Made by a program: the position numbers and the translations under genes
Shown: one piece after another, positions 26,327 to 32,736 of the stretch
Layout: each line of letters starts with the position of its first letter
Numbering within the stretch: the stretch's first letter is position 1
The notes under the pieces: model-generated
Told to the model about the DNA's origin: nothing
The model's database searches: none
What the model saw: only the letters and a program-made list of their open reading frames with translations
NCBI GenBank assembly: GCA_018221245.1
Contig: JAAOYH010000061.1
Location: forward strand, 1-32,736
DNA length: 32,736 nt
Direction of reading: 5' to 3'
DNA from: Candidatus Woesearchaeota archaeon
Lineage (GTDB): Archaea > Nanobdellota > Nanobdellia > Woesearchaeales > UBA525

Positions 26327-26608
26327 ATGAACAAGTACGATAAAGCGAAGAGGTTGTCCCAGGTAATAGAGCTCCGTAGGGAGTTGGCTGGTGAGGAAGC
26401 AAAGCTTAAGGCTTTCTTCAAATCGGAGATCACAGCTAACCGAACGTATGAACCTAAGGGCGCAGGAATCACGATTGTCTCAACCCAGAAGAGCCGGAGA
26501 TCATTGGATCGCAAGGCTTTGATCTTAGAGGTCGGTGAGGAAGCAGTTGACAAATGTAGTCGAACAACCATTTACATCGAGATCACAGTCAAAAAGCGTG
26601 CAGCCTAA
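26327..26608 (+). CDS. Small early hypothetical protein
   Basis: 93 aa; first gene of rightward block. Confidence 0.5.
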   Translation: MNKYDKAKRLSQVIELRRELAGEEAKLKAFFKSEITANRTYEPKGAGITIVSTQKSRRSLDRKALILEVGEEAVDKCSRTTIYIEITVKKRAA

Positions 26609-26630
26609 ATAGAGCTAACAATTCTTAATA

Positions 26631-26831
26631 GTGTTTAGACCCAAAGTGTTTATACTTTTTACCAACGTGGAATATGAAGACTTTGAAGGAACGAATATAT
26701 TGGCTGAACTATGTATGGGATGTGGGGACATTGTATTTCAGAGTGATGACTACGACTTAGTAGTAGATGTAGCAGGTGATCCTCATCCGAGGTGTAAGAC
26801 TTGTAATGATCTTGAGCAGAAGTACTCTTAA
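26631..26831 (+). CDS. Small Zn-ribbon-like protein
   Basis: 66 aa; 'LCMGCGD...HPRCKTCND' two CxxC. Confidence 0.5.
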   Translation: MFRPKVFILFTNVEYEDFEGTNILAELCMGCGDIVFQSDDYDLVVDVAGDPHPRCKTCNDLEQKYS

Positions 26832-26883
26832 CTTAGGACGCTGCTTATACTCACACCGTCACTTAACTCACCGTTATAAAACC

Positions 26884-26942
26884 AAAAAAGGTAGCTCCAC
26901 TAACATCTTTCCTTGCGGATTAACGGTTAATGAGGCTACCTT
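26884..26942. terminator. Nested hairpin, terminator-like on the minus strand
   Basis: AAGGTAGC (26888-26895) / GCTACCTT (26935-26942) with inner ATTAAC-G-GTTAAT (26919-26931); A-run at 26884-26889 gives a T-run on the minus strand. Confidence 0.35.
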
Positions 26943-27125
26943 CACTCTTAGATACTAAATAAGAGAGAAATCTTTTGTCTCACTCCGAGATAAAATTTCC
27001 AACCTTAAAGTTTAGTTAAAATTTAGTCTATCGGGCCGCCTGGATAACAAGATGGTGCATAGAGGTATTATCTGCATACCGCGGACTAGATTGCATTTTT
27101 GTAAGACACCGCATGCTCACAGTGA

Positions 27126-27153
27126 TTGACGCAAGTTTTTCTCTGGGCATGAT
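27126..27153 (+). promoter_or_regulatory. Candidate promoter for the Zn-ribbon/recombination genes
   Basis: TTGACG - 16 nt - CATGAT, about 45 nt before ATG 27197. Confidence 0.25.
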
Positions 27154-27196
27154 TGGTGTAGTTGCGTCGAAAACAACCCAGAAGGAGATCGTAACA

Positions 27197-27895
27197 ATGT
27201 CTTCGGTTATGGAATTTAGATTCAGAACTAATGGTAAAAAAATACCTCGAAAAGCTCGGTCAAAGGAGCCACTCAAAAACCCTCCTAAGAAATGCTCAGT
27301 CGCTTTCCAGATCTGTCTAAGATGCCAAGACGTTCGTATTAGAAAGAACGATTTGAACTACGAATTAAAGATTTGTAAGGAGTGCGTAGTTAAGGATATC
27401 CCAGCTCCACTACCTGTGATCGCCGAAAAGCACCCAGTTAAAAGAAGAACTCCACGCAAAGTTCGTACTAAAAAAACGGCTAGCACAATCGGATCCAGCC
27501 AGTGGCTCGCAGAGAACAAGCACAAGCTAAATAAGAAACCAAGAGACTCCGGCAATGACGGTGGTAGCAAGAAAGGAACAGACAAAGTCTGCCTCGGCAA
27601 GGATACATGGGGAAAGAAAATCATCCGAACAGTTAGAGTGCACCCTAATCCATCCATGCCTTTCCACTACCCTCACAAGCCTAAAGAGAAGAAGCTGGCG
27701 AAGGGTAAGAATCTGTTAGTTACTCACAACGAGATATTCAAAATAAACAAGATCTTTAATAGTAACAAATTCAGTCTCTTAGAACGAGTAGAGTTCTTAC
27801 AGTCAGTAGTCAGTGTTAAATCAGTTAAGTCTATTAGGATGAGTGACTTCGAGTTTCTTATGACGAGATTAAAGAAAGAAACAATATCTAAATAA
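27197..27895 (+). CDS. Basic Zn-ribbon protein
   Basis: Start refined to ATG 27197 (AAGGAG SD at 27182-27187): MSSVMEFRFRTNGKK...; 'ICLRCQDVRIRKNDLNYELKICKECV' CxxC...CxxC; Lys/Arg-rich. Confidence 0.55.
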   Translation: MSSVMEFRFRTNGKKIPRKARSKEPLKNPPKKCSVAFQICLRCQDVRIRKNDLNYELKICKECVVKDIPAPLPVIAEKHPVKRRTPRKVRTKKTASTIGSSQWLAENKHKLNKKPRDSGNDGGSKKGTDKVCLGKDTWGKKIIRTVRVHPNPSMPFHYPHKPKEKKLAKGKNLLVTHNEIFKINKIFNSNKFSLLERVEFLQSVVSVKSVKSIRMSDFEFLMTRLKKETISK

Positions 27896-27915
27896 CAGTC
27901 TCAGGGGGGACAACG

Positions 27916-28119
27916 ATGGAGAACTTCAACGAACAACACTACACAAGACGAGACCTAACAATTCGTCAGAGAATGAAGGTGTTCAACGCTTTTAATGAAT
28001 TAGAGTTAAGCAAGGATCAGAGAGTTAACTTCCTTAACAAGTTCGGTGTTCAAAGAATTAAGGAGCTTGATAAAGCAAACATATCCATCGTGATGGAGAA
28101 GTTGCGGGATCTGCAATGA
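27916..28119 (+). CDS. Small helical protein, paralogous to the C-terminus of 27197..27895
   Basis: 67 aa with SD-like AGGGGGGA upstream; 'VFNAFNELELSKDQRVNFLNKFGVQRIKELDKANISIVMEKLRDL'. Confidence 0.55.
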   Translation: MENFNEQHYTRRDLTIRQRMKVFNAFNELELSKDQRVNFLNKFGVQRIKELDKANISIVMEKLRDLQ

Positions 28120-28481
28120 GGTCATGTGCTTGTAACGATGGACTTGTCTTTGCAAACGCTAAAAGCTTAAACGAATGTTGTACAGTGTTCTACTGTACTG
28201 TTTGCCAAGCTGGTTCTTTCAAGAGAGAGAAGTACACCTTCGATGACAACGGATTACCTGGTGGTATTAAACCTTGGGATCTACGCGCTGAGAAGTACTA
28301 CGTCTCAGAACATCAAGACGCTTTCCTTGCAAAGTGGTGGATCATTGAACAGTTCGAGAACGACCAAACAAACTCTGACGAGTTCAAACGACGTATTGGT
28401 ATCTGGGGACGAGAGGTCTTTGAACGTGTTTGGAAGGAATACAAAAGGTTGAAAGAACTTAACAATGATAAAGCACATTAA
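28116..28481 (+). CDS. Cys-rich Zn-finger-like protein
   Basis: 121 aa; 'CACNDGLVF...NECCTVFYCTVCQAG'; ATGA coupling. Confidence 0.5.
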   Translation: MRSCACNDGLVFANAKSLNECCTVFYCTVCQAGSFKREKYTFDDNGLPGGIKPWDLRAEKYYVSEHQDAFLAKWWIIEQFENDQTNSDEFKRRIGIWGREVFERVWKEYKRLKELNNDKAH

Positions 28482-28528
28482 TAATGTTTTCCTTTTAATC
28501 TACGCTAAGCACTGCTAGTAACTGGCGC

Positions 28529-28855
28529 ATGTCATCACTACCAGAACACCCAGACCCACAAAACAGGATAGATACTCTTAAAGAGTTAATCATGGATATG
28601 GAACGAACTATTCTTACGATGGGAGGCAAGCCACAAAAGAAGAGTCGTAAGATGAAAATCCAATACTCTGTTCAAGAATTAAATCATGGGTGGACTCTCA
28701 AGATTCATGATGGTGACGAACTTCAGACATTCGAAACCAATAACTCCATCTCTCGAGCACAATCCTTTATTGAACTCTTCCATAACGTACTGCACCACTT
28801 CACACAAACCCATGACAAACTTACGAATAAGGAAGAACAAAGTGACTCCATATAA
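28529..28855 (+). CDS. Tandem paralogue A (coiled coil + NHGWTLKIHDG domain)
   Basis: 108 aa; 'QELNHGWTLKIHDGDELQTFETNNSISRAQSFIELFHNVLHHF'. Confidence 0.5.
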   Translation: MSSLPEHPDPQNRIDTLKELIMDMERTILTMGGKPQKKSRKMKIQYSVQELNHGWTLKIHDGDELQTFETNNSISRAQSFIELFHNVLHHFTQTHDKLTNKEEQSDSI

Positions 28856-29207
28856 AACTAACTTTGAAACAGGTAAAGAGATTGAAGAACTTCGAAATGT
28901 GATTACCGATCTTGAACGAGATCTAATCATCATTGAAACTAAGCTCAACAAAACTAAACCTAGTAAGTCCAAGCCCACAACAATTACCGTTGAAGAGATC
29001 ACAAATGGATGGTTGCTTACTGTCGATGACGATTCCGGATCTTATAAAGGCTGCTATCGTGGGTGTGAAAACATGTCCGAAGTTGCTGCGTTCGCTGAAA
29101 TGCTAGAGTTCATTGAAGGATCGTTCGGTCCCCTCTCGTCGAAAGAGAATAATGAATCAATCGATATCCGTGTTCTTAGACCGGAGAATGACTGTGGAGC
29201 ATATTAG
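28812..29207 (+). CDS. Tandem paralogue B (coiled coil + TNGWLLTVDDD domain)
   Basis: Start refined to MTNLRIRKNKVTPYKTNFETGKEIEEL; 'EEITNGWLLTVDDDSGSYKGCYRGCENMSEVAAFAEMLEFIEGSFGPLSS'. Confidence 0.55.
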   Translation: MTNLRIRKNKVTPYKTNFETGKEIEELRNVITDLERDLIIIETKLNKTKPSKSKPTTITVEEITNGWLLTVDDDSGSYKGCYRGCENMSEVAAFAEMLEFIEGSFGPLSSKENNESIDIRVLRPENDCGAY

Positions 29208-29598
29208 TACCTGTGTTAACCTGTTTGACATGTCATTACACAAAACGATTACTGAACTAGAACAAGAAGTAGCTGCGCTTAAGGAACAACTCGAAGAAGC
29301 TAAAGTCTACAAACCTCAACCAGTCAAAGCTTACGCAGAAAGAACTGAGAACGGGTGGACTCTTAAGGCTAATGACGGTGAGACTGAGACTAGCCTCTCA
29401 TACGGTGCTGAAGATCAATCAGAGGTACAACTATTTTGTAGTCTCCTAAATGACCTCGATTATCTCGTCGGACCCAGTACAGGAAGATACTCTCCTCAAA
29501 GAATAGTCATCAAGGTAGAATCTGGTGACAAACACAGTAGCTACGTTGAACCTCAGAACTACGACGTCGACTTTCATGATCCTAAACCAAGCCATTAA
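29188..29598 (+). CDS. Tandem paralogue C (coiled coil + ENGWTLKANDG domain)
   Basis: Start uncertain (29188 or 29230); 'ERTENGWTLKANDGETETSLSYGAEDQSEVQLFCSLLNDLDYLVGPST'. Confidence 0.55.
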   Translation: MTVEHISTCVNLFDMSLHKTITELEQEVAALKEQLEEAKVYKPQPVKAYAERTENGWTLKANDGETETSLSYGAEDQSEVQLFCSLLNDLDYLVGPSTGRYSPQRIVIKVESGDKHSSYVEPQNYDVDFHDPKPSH

Positions 29599-29689
29599 CT
29601 TCGCTTAACATTCCTAACTACTGCTGTTTATTGTTTACTTGATCGAACTTACACCTATCTATACAACGAGACTAGAAAGTGAGTAATCA

Positions 29690-30457
29690 ATGGAAACCAA
29701 CACAAATGATCTCGAACTATCCCCGAAAATAGACGCACTCTTTAGCAGCATGGCCTTAGCTCAAATTGAGTTCGAAGATGTAGACCGAGGTAAAACAAAC
29801 GACTTCTTGAATTATCGATATGCGACTCTTAAACAAATCCAAACTGCTATCCGTAAACCCTTCGCTAATAACGGACTCGTTCATACCCAACATCCAATAA
29901 GTGAAGTATCTCCGGGTGGTAAGCTAATGGTTGGTGTGACAACTCTGATCGTTCACGCCAAATCAGGTCAGTGGATGAAAAGCTCATTCAAACTACCTCT
30001 CTCAAAGATGGATCCTCAAGCTGCTGGTTCTGCACTTACTTACGCAGAGCGGTACACACTAGCCGCAATCGTTGGACTCAGTATTGCCGATGTGGATGAT
30101 GATGCTCACTCCGCCACTTACACAGCACCCGTTAAGACAGCCCCACGTCCACCACAGAACGTTTTCCCTGACCAAATGGACCAACGCCTTGATCAGATCA
30201 ACGAAACGCCTAGAGAGATGCCTAACATGGGTAATGACAGCATGCATGGTAACCCAGGTGAGTTCATGATCTCTTTTGGTAAACATAAAGGAAAACGTAT
30301 TCAAGATTGTCCAGAGATAGTCGAATACGCTAATTGGCTAGACTCTCAACCTAAGAAGAACGATAGATCTATTGAACTCATTGGTGCAGTGCAAGCTTAT
30401 CAGATCACTAAAGCATCTGGCTCTAACTCATCAGCTGAACAAAACTTCTTTAGCTGA
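29690..30457 (+). CDS. erf: ERF-family single-strand annealing protein
   Basis: 255 aa; 'NDFLNYRYATLKQIQTAIRKPFANNGL' and 'AAGSALTYAERYTLAAIVGLSIADVDDDAHSAT' are ERF hallmarks; C-terminal 'ISFGKHKGKRIQDCPEIVEYANWL'. Confidence 0.85.
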   Translation: METNTNDLELSPKIDALFSSMALAQIEFEDVDRGKTNDFLNYRYATLKQIQTAIRKPFANNGLVHTQHPISEVSPGGKLMVGVTTLIVHAKSGQWMKSSFKLPLSKMDPQAAGSALTYAERYTLAAIVGLSIADVDDDAHSATYTAPVKTAPRPPQNVFPDQMDQRLDQINETPREMPNMGNDSMHGNPGEFMISFGKHKGKRIQDCPEIVEYANWLDSQPKKNDRSIELIGAVQAYQITKASGSNSSAEQNFFS

Positions 30458-30594
30458 TGAATAAGAAAAAAAGAAAGAAACAGCTTAAAGAACTTAGGGA
30501 AATGAGAGAATCCGATAAGATCAAACATCCGGAACTATTTGTTAAACAAGAGATCTTAGACAAAAGAGATCCCAGGAAGAAACACAATGACTGA
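30457..30594 (+). CDS. 45-aa very basic protein (unlisted)
   Basis: TGATG coupling with ERF; MNKKKRKKQLKELREMRESDKIKHPELFVKQEILDKRDPRKKHND*; ends within the next CDS start. Confidence 0.45.
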   Translation: MNKKKRKKQLKELREMRESDKIKHPELFVKQEILDKRDPRKKHND

Positions 30595-30802
30595 ACGTTG
30601 GGGATCTTGTAGACACTGCAAAGGATCTGGAACCATTAAGAGTTTCAAATTCAGTCCTAAGCTCATCACCCAAATAGAATGTATTAAACAATGTCCTCAC
30701 TGCCTCGGTGAAGGTTATGACGGGACAATAGAAACCTACCTAGATAAGAACTACGGTAAGGAATGGGCAGACATTAATATGCCTAAAGATGAAGAGTTTT
30801 AA
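30587..30802 (+). CDS. DnaJ-type Zn-finger small protein
   Basis: 71 aa; 'CRHCKGSGTI...CPHCLGEGYDG' (CxxCxGxG repeats). Confidence 0.6.
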   Translation: MTERWGSCRHCKGSGTIKSFKFSPKLITQIECIKQCPHCLGEGYDGTIETYLDKNYGKEWADINMPKDEEF

Positions 30803-30874
30803 CAGGTGGCATCCCACAGTGTGTGTTGGTGAACTATCATTGAGTGTCACTTGTTAAGTGGGGGGTTGTTGGTT

Positions 30875-30937
30875 GCAGTCAGGAGATCGTAATCTAGTGA
30901 AGTCTTAACCAGCCTCGACTAGGTTTCTTCTGACTGC
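30875..30937. terminator. Inverted repeat at convergent gene junction
   Basis: GCAGTCAGGAGA (30875-30886) / TCTTCTGACTGC (30926-30937): 12-bp stem with one G.U, loop has inner CTAGT...ACTAG. No clear T-run, so terminator call is tentative. Confidence 0.35.
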
Positions 30938-31287
30938 TCTAAAAACTTGTTAAGTAACTTCTCTGCATCCTTAACGCTTCGACACATCCCAGAAAAAGCT
31001 CCCAAGCTATTAGCATTCTCTATAAAGTTCCGCTGTTCAGGAGTAAGTGATCCAGTCTTAGACTTAACTTCAATCGCTAACATCCGACCTCCCTGCATCA
31101 CTCCCAAGATATCAGGGATACCCTTCATAGTCGTGTTCCTACGAAACGTACGCTTGGCTACATCATAAGTACCCTGTGTCTTGTTCACCCAACAAAAGAT
31201 ACCTCTACACTTGAAGTACTGAACGATAGCCTTTTGGATATCAGATTCTTTTTCTTTCTTAATTAGCGAGCTTGACACTGAGGACAT
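30919..31287 (-). CDS. VRR-NUC domain nuclease
   Basis: 122 aa; 'KGIPDILGVMQGGRMLAIEVKSKTGSLTPEQRNFIENANSLGAFSGMCRSVKDAEKLL'. Confidence 0.8.
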   Translation of the reverse strand: MSSVSSSLIKKEKESDIQKAIVQYFKCRGIFCWVNKTQGTYDVAKRTFRRNTTMKGIPDILGVMQGGRMLAIEVKSKTGSLTPEQRNFIENANSLGAFSGMCRSVKDAEKLLNKFLEQSEET

Positions 31288-31432
31288 CTAGCTTCTCCTC
31301 TATTCGAATCAACCGGTGCTCTAATCGCTCATACTCTCTTATTGTTACAAACGTTCCATTCGCATAAACCATCAATGAAAACACTGATGCTATTGCACTA
31401 GTTAGTATGATTAAGATTGGAGTTATTCGCAC
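31259..31432 (-). CDS. 57-aa TM + coiled-coil protein, GTG start (holin or i-spanin-like; unlisted)
   Basis: GTG 31432 with AGGAGGAAGAA SD: (M)RITPILIILTSAIASVFSLMVYANGTFVTIREYERLEHRLIRIEEKLDVLSVKLAN*. Overlaps both neighbours. Confidence 0.55.
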   Translation of the reverse strand: MRITPILIILTSAIASVFSLMVYANGTFVTIREYERLEHRLIRIEEKLDVLSVKLAN

Positions 31433-31694
31433 TCTTCTTCCTCCTACACCACTTCAACAACTTCTCTGCGTCATGTGAGTTGGTAGAAAAATAGTTCTCC
31501 AATTCTTGAGCCTGCCGAGTATATTCAGCGTCATCAGCCCCAATACACTCAGCAGTCCCATCCCCACTTAGAATACAAACTTCAATATCAGGTCCGTTCT
31601 TGCAACCTAAAAATAATGTGCTTAAAAGACTAACTAGAAATAGCGTCTTTAAGTAATTTAGCTGCTGCACGTCGTTCCTCTTTCGTCTTCGCAC
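31398..31694 (-). CDS. Small lipoprotein (possible o-spanin-like)
   Basis: 'YLKTLFLVSLLSTLFLGCKNGPDIEVC' lipobox-like; true start may be GTG 31670. Confidence 0.5.
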   Translation of the reverse strand: MRRRKRNDVQQLNYLKTLFLVSLLSTLFLGCKNGPDIEVCILSGDGTAECIGADDAEYTRQAQELENYFSTNSHDAEKLLKWCRRKKSANNSNLNHTN

Positions 31695-31833
31695 TTCTCA
31701 CTGCAATAGATGCATCCTCAATCTTCTTAACCTTACCGCGCTCAACCATCTCACCAATAAAGGCCATCAGCTGAGTGATAAGCTTTCCGATCTTTGGAAT
31801 AGCTATGAGAGCTTGTAAAATCTTTAAGATCAT
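31630..31833 (-). CDS. Small hydrophobic/amphipathic protein (holin-like candidate)
   Basis: 67 aa 'MILKILQALIAIPKIGKLITQLMAFIGEMVERGK...'; starts immediately after stop of upstream gene. Confidence 0.45.
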   Translation of the reverse strand: MILKILQALIAIPKIGKLITQLMAFIGEMVERGKVKKIEDASIAVRSAKTKEERRAAAKLLKDAISS

Positions 31834-32019
31834 TTACTTCTTTCTCTTCTTTTCAATAGAGATCGGTCCAGATCTTCCAACAAGAAGATTCTTAGCTCCC
31901 TTTAAAACATTCATTACCATTTGAAAAATCGAGTTACTCGCAAGTGCTGGAATTAAAGCAAGACCCTCAGACACAGCAAGTAGTACAGATACGATCATTA
32001 GAATTGATTCAAGATTCAT
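31834..32019 (-). CDS. Small membrane protein (holin-like candidate)
   Basis: Start refined to MNLESILMIVSVLLAVSEGLALIPALAS with GGGGGA SD; Lys/Arg C-terminus. Confidence 0.5.
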   Translation of the reverse strand: MNLESILMIVSVLLAVSEGLALIPALASNSIFQMVMNVLKGAKNLLVGRSGPISIEKKRKK

Positions 32020-32131
32020 TTTTATTTCCCCCAAAGAAATGTGGCCACTAAAAGTGGGAGTAAGGAAGTACGTCTACTAACCTCTCATTAACCCGTAGTT
32101 CATCCATGAACCCAGTCTCTCCCATAACTAA

Positions 32132-32140
32132 ATTATATCA
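32132..32140 (-). promoter_or_regulatory. Candidate extended -10 promoter before the lysis-like cassette
   Basis: Minus strand TGATATAAT (perfect TGnTATAAT), no good -35. Confidence 0.4.
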
Positions 32141-32197
32141 TGACTTGAAGGTATGTATAAAATGTGAATGTTTTATTTGAACGTTTAATGACGCTAT

Positions 32198-32736
32198 TTA
32201 AAACTCAGACGATCTTCTTCTTCTAATTACTTCCGCTGCATCGTTTGCTGACCTTGATGGTACTGGAGTTTTCTTAGGAGTAGGAGTCGGCATAGGCTTG
32301 TCTACATACTTCTTTCCACCTGAAATAAACTTTTGCATGTGTACCATCTCACCGTTCTTATTAAGTGCTGTTATAGCTTGAGCTCTCTCAAGAGGTGTCA
32401 TGTAATTAGCTGATCTTATGTCGTCACGCATTCTAGGTCTTTGAGCTACTGGGATATGAACAGGGTCAGCTGAAGTAGATCCAACGAGAATACTAGACTT
32501 AAAACTATTCACAAGATCTCGCTTAACACTCTCTGACAGATCCATCTGCATGATCTTTGGAACTGTAATAGCTCCTTTAATTTTAGCTGTATTAATAAGA
32601 ATTCGTTGAGCCATCTTTGGACCATATTTAGTCATAAGACCACCTATGGCAGCACCTGCCATTGCTCCAACAGCACCACCTAAAAGAAGGCCACCACCAC
32701 CAGCACCAAGGACGGTCCAGACAGATACTTCCTTAC
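32198..32736 (-). CDS. C-terminal part of Gly-rich ejection/internal virion-like protein, runs off right edge
   Basis: Open to the edge above ATG 32662: '...KEVSVWTVLGAGGGGLLLGGAVGAMAGAAIGGLMTKYGPKMAQRIL...PMPTPTPKKTPVPSRSANDAAEVIRRRRSSEF*'. Confidence 0.65.
   Translation of the reverse strand, partial: KEVSVWTVLGAGGGGLLLGGAVGAMAGAAIGGLMTKYGPKMAQRILINTAKIKGAITVPKIMQMDLSESVKRDLVNSFKSSILVGSTSADPVHIPVAQRPRMRDDIRSANYMTPLERAQAITALNKNGEMVHMQKFISGGKKYVDKPMPTPTPKKTPVPSRSANDAAEVIRRRRSSEF

Noticed and set aside
27358-27657. Minus 99-aa ORF and 27028..27276 minus ORF
   Set aside because: Antisense to the Zn-ribbon protein, no SD or domain.
28243-28452. Alternative-frame plus ORF inside 28116..28481
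   Set aside because: Overlapping frame lacks SD and the Cys-rich product is better supported.
30059-30304. Minus 81-aa and plus 65-aa ORFs inside the ERF gene
   Set aside because: Shadow frames of the strongly supported ERF CDS.
32059-32069. 11-bp GTAAGGAAGTA shared with the reverse complement of the window's right end
   Set aside because: Short and single; could be chance in 32.7 kb; not enough to call a terminal repeat.
1-32736. CRISPR arrays, tRNAs, rRNA, transposons, reverse transcriptase/DGR
   Set aside because: None seen by eye: no regular spaced direct repeats, no tRNA cloverleaf noticed, no transposase or RT motifs in the ORFs; a tRNAscan/Infernal run would be needed to exclude short RNAs.

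Overview
The window looks like a nearly complete, possibly circularly permuted or terminally redundant, tailed-phage genome with podovirus-like architecture. No tRNA, rRNA, CRISPR array, transposase or integrase was recognised. A long leftward (minus-strand) late block runs from about 26.0 kb to the left edge. It encodes a lipoprotein, an M15 peptidase endolysin, an HExxH protein, small basic proteins, small and large terminase, portal, scaffold, major capsid, a tail-fibre/decoration block, adaptor, nozzle, a GNAT protein and ejection-type internal proteins. It appears to resume at the right edge with the C-terminus of a Gly-rich ejection protein, a holin/spanin-like cassette and a VRR-NUC nuclease. 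A short rightward block (26.3-30.8 kb) encodes small Zn-ribbon proteins, a tandem family of three paralogues, an ERF-family annealing protein and a DnaJ-type Zn-finger protein. No DNA polymerase, helicase, primase or RNA polymerase was recognised. Points most worth a second look: (1) an endolysin frame with no ATG/GTG/TTG start, probably starting at CTG in a CTGA overlap, and absent from the ORF track; (2) a lone plus-strand 386-aa membrane-anchored ORF inside the minus-strand late block; (3) three tandem paralogues of a coiled-coil + 'NGWTLKxxDG' family; (4) a divergent control region with two 19-bp operator/promoter-like repeats, a palindrome and a hairpin; (5) a tail-fibre-like protein with an N-terminal signal sequence; (6) edge ORFs that look like two halves of one gene; (7) several unlisted small ORFs, including a GTG-start TM + coiled-coil protein. 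Everything was read by eye; no database or folding computation was run.
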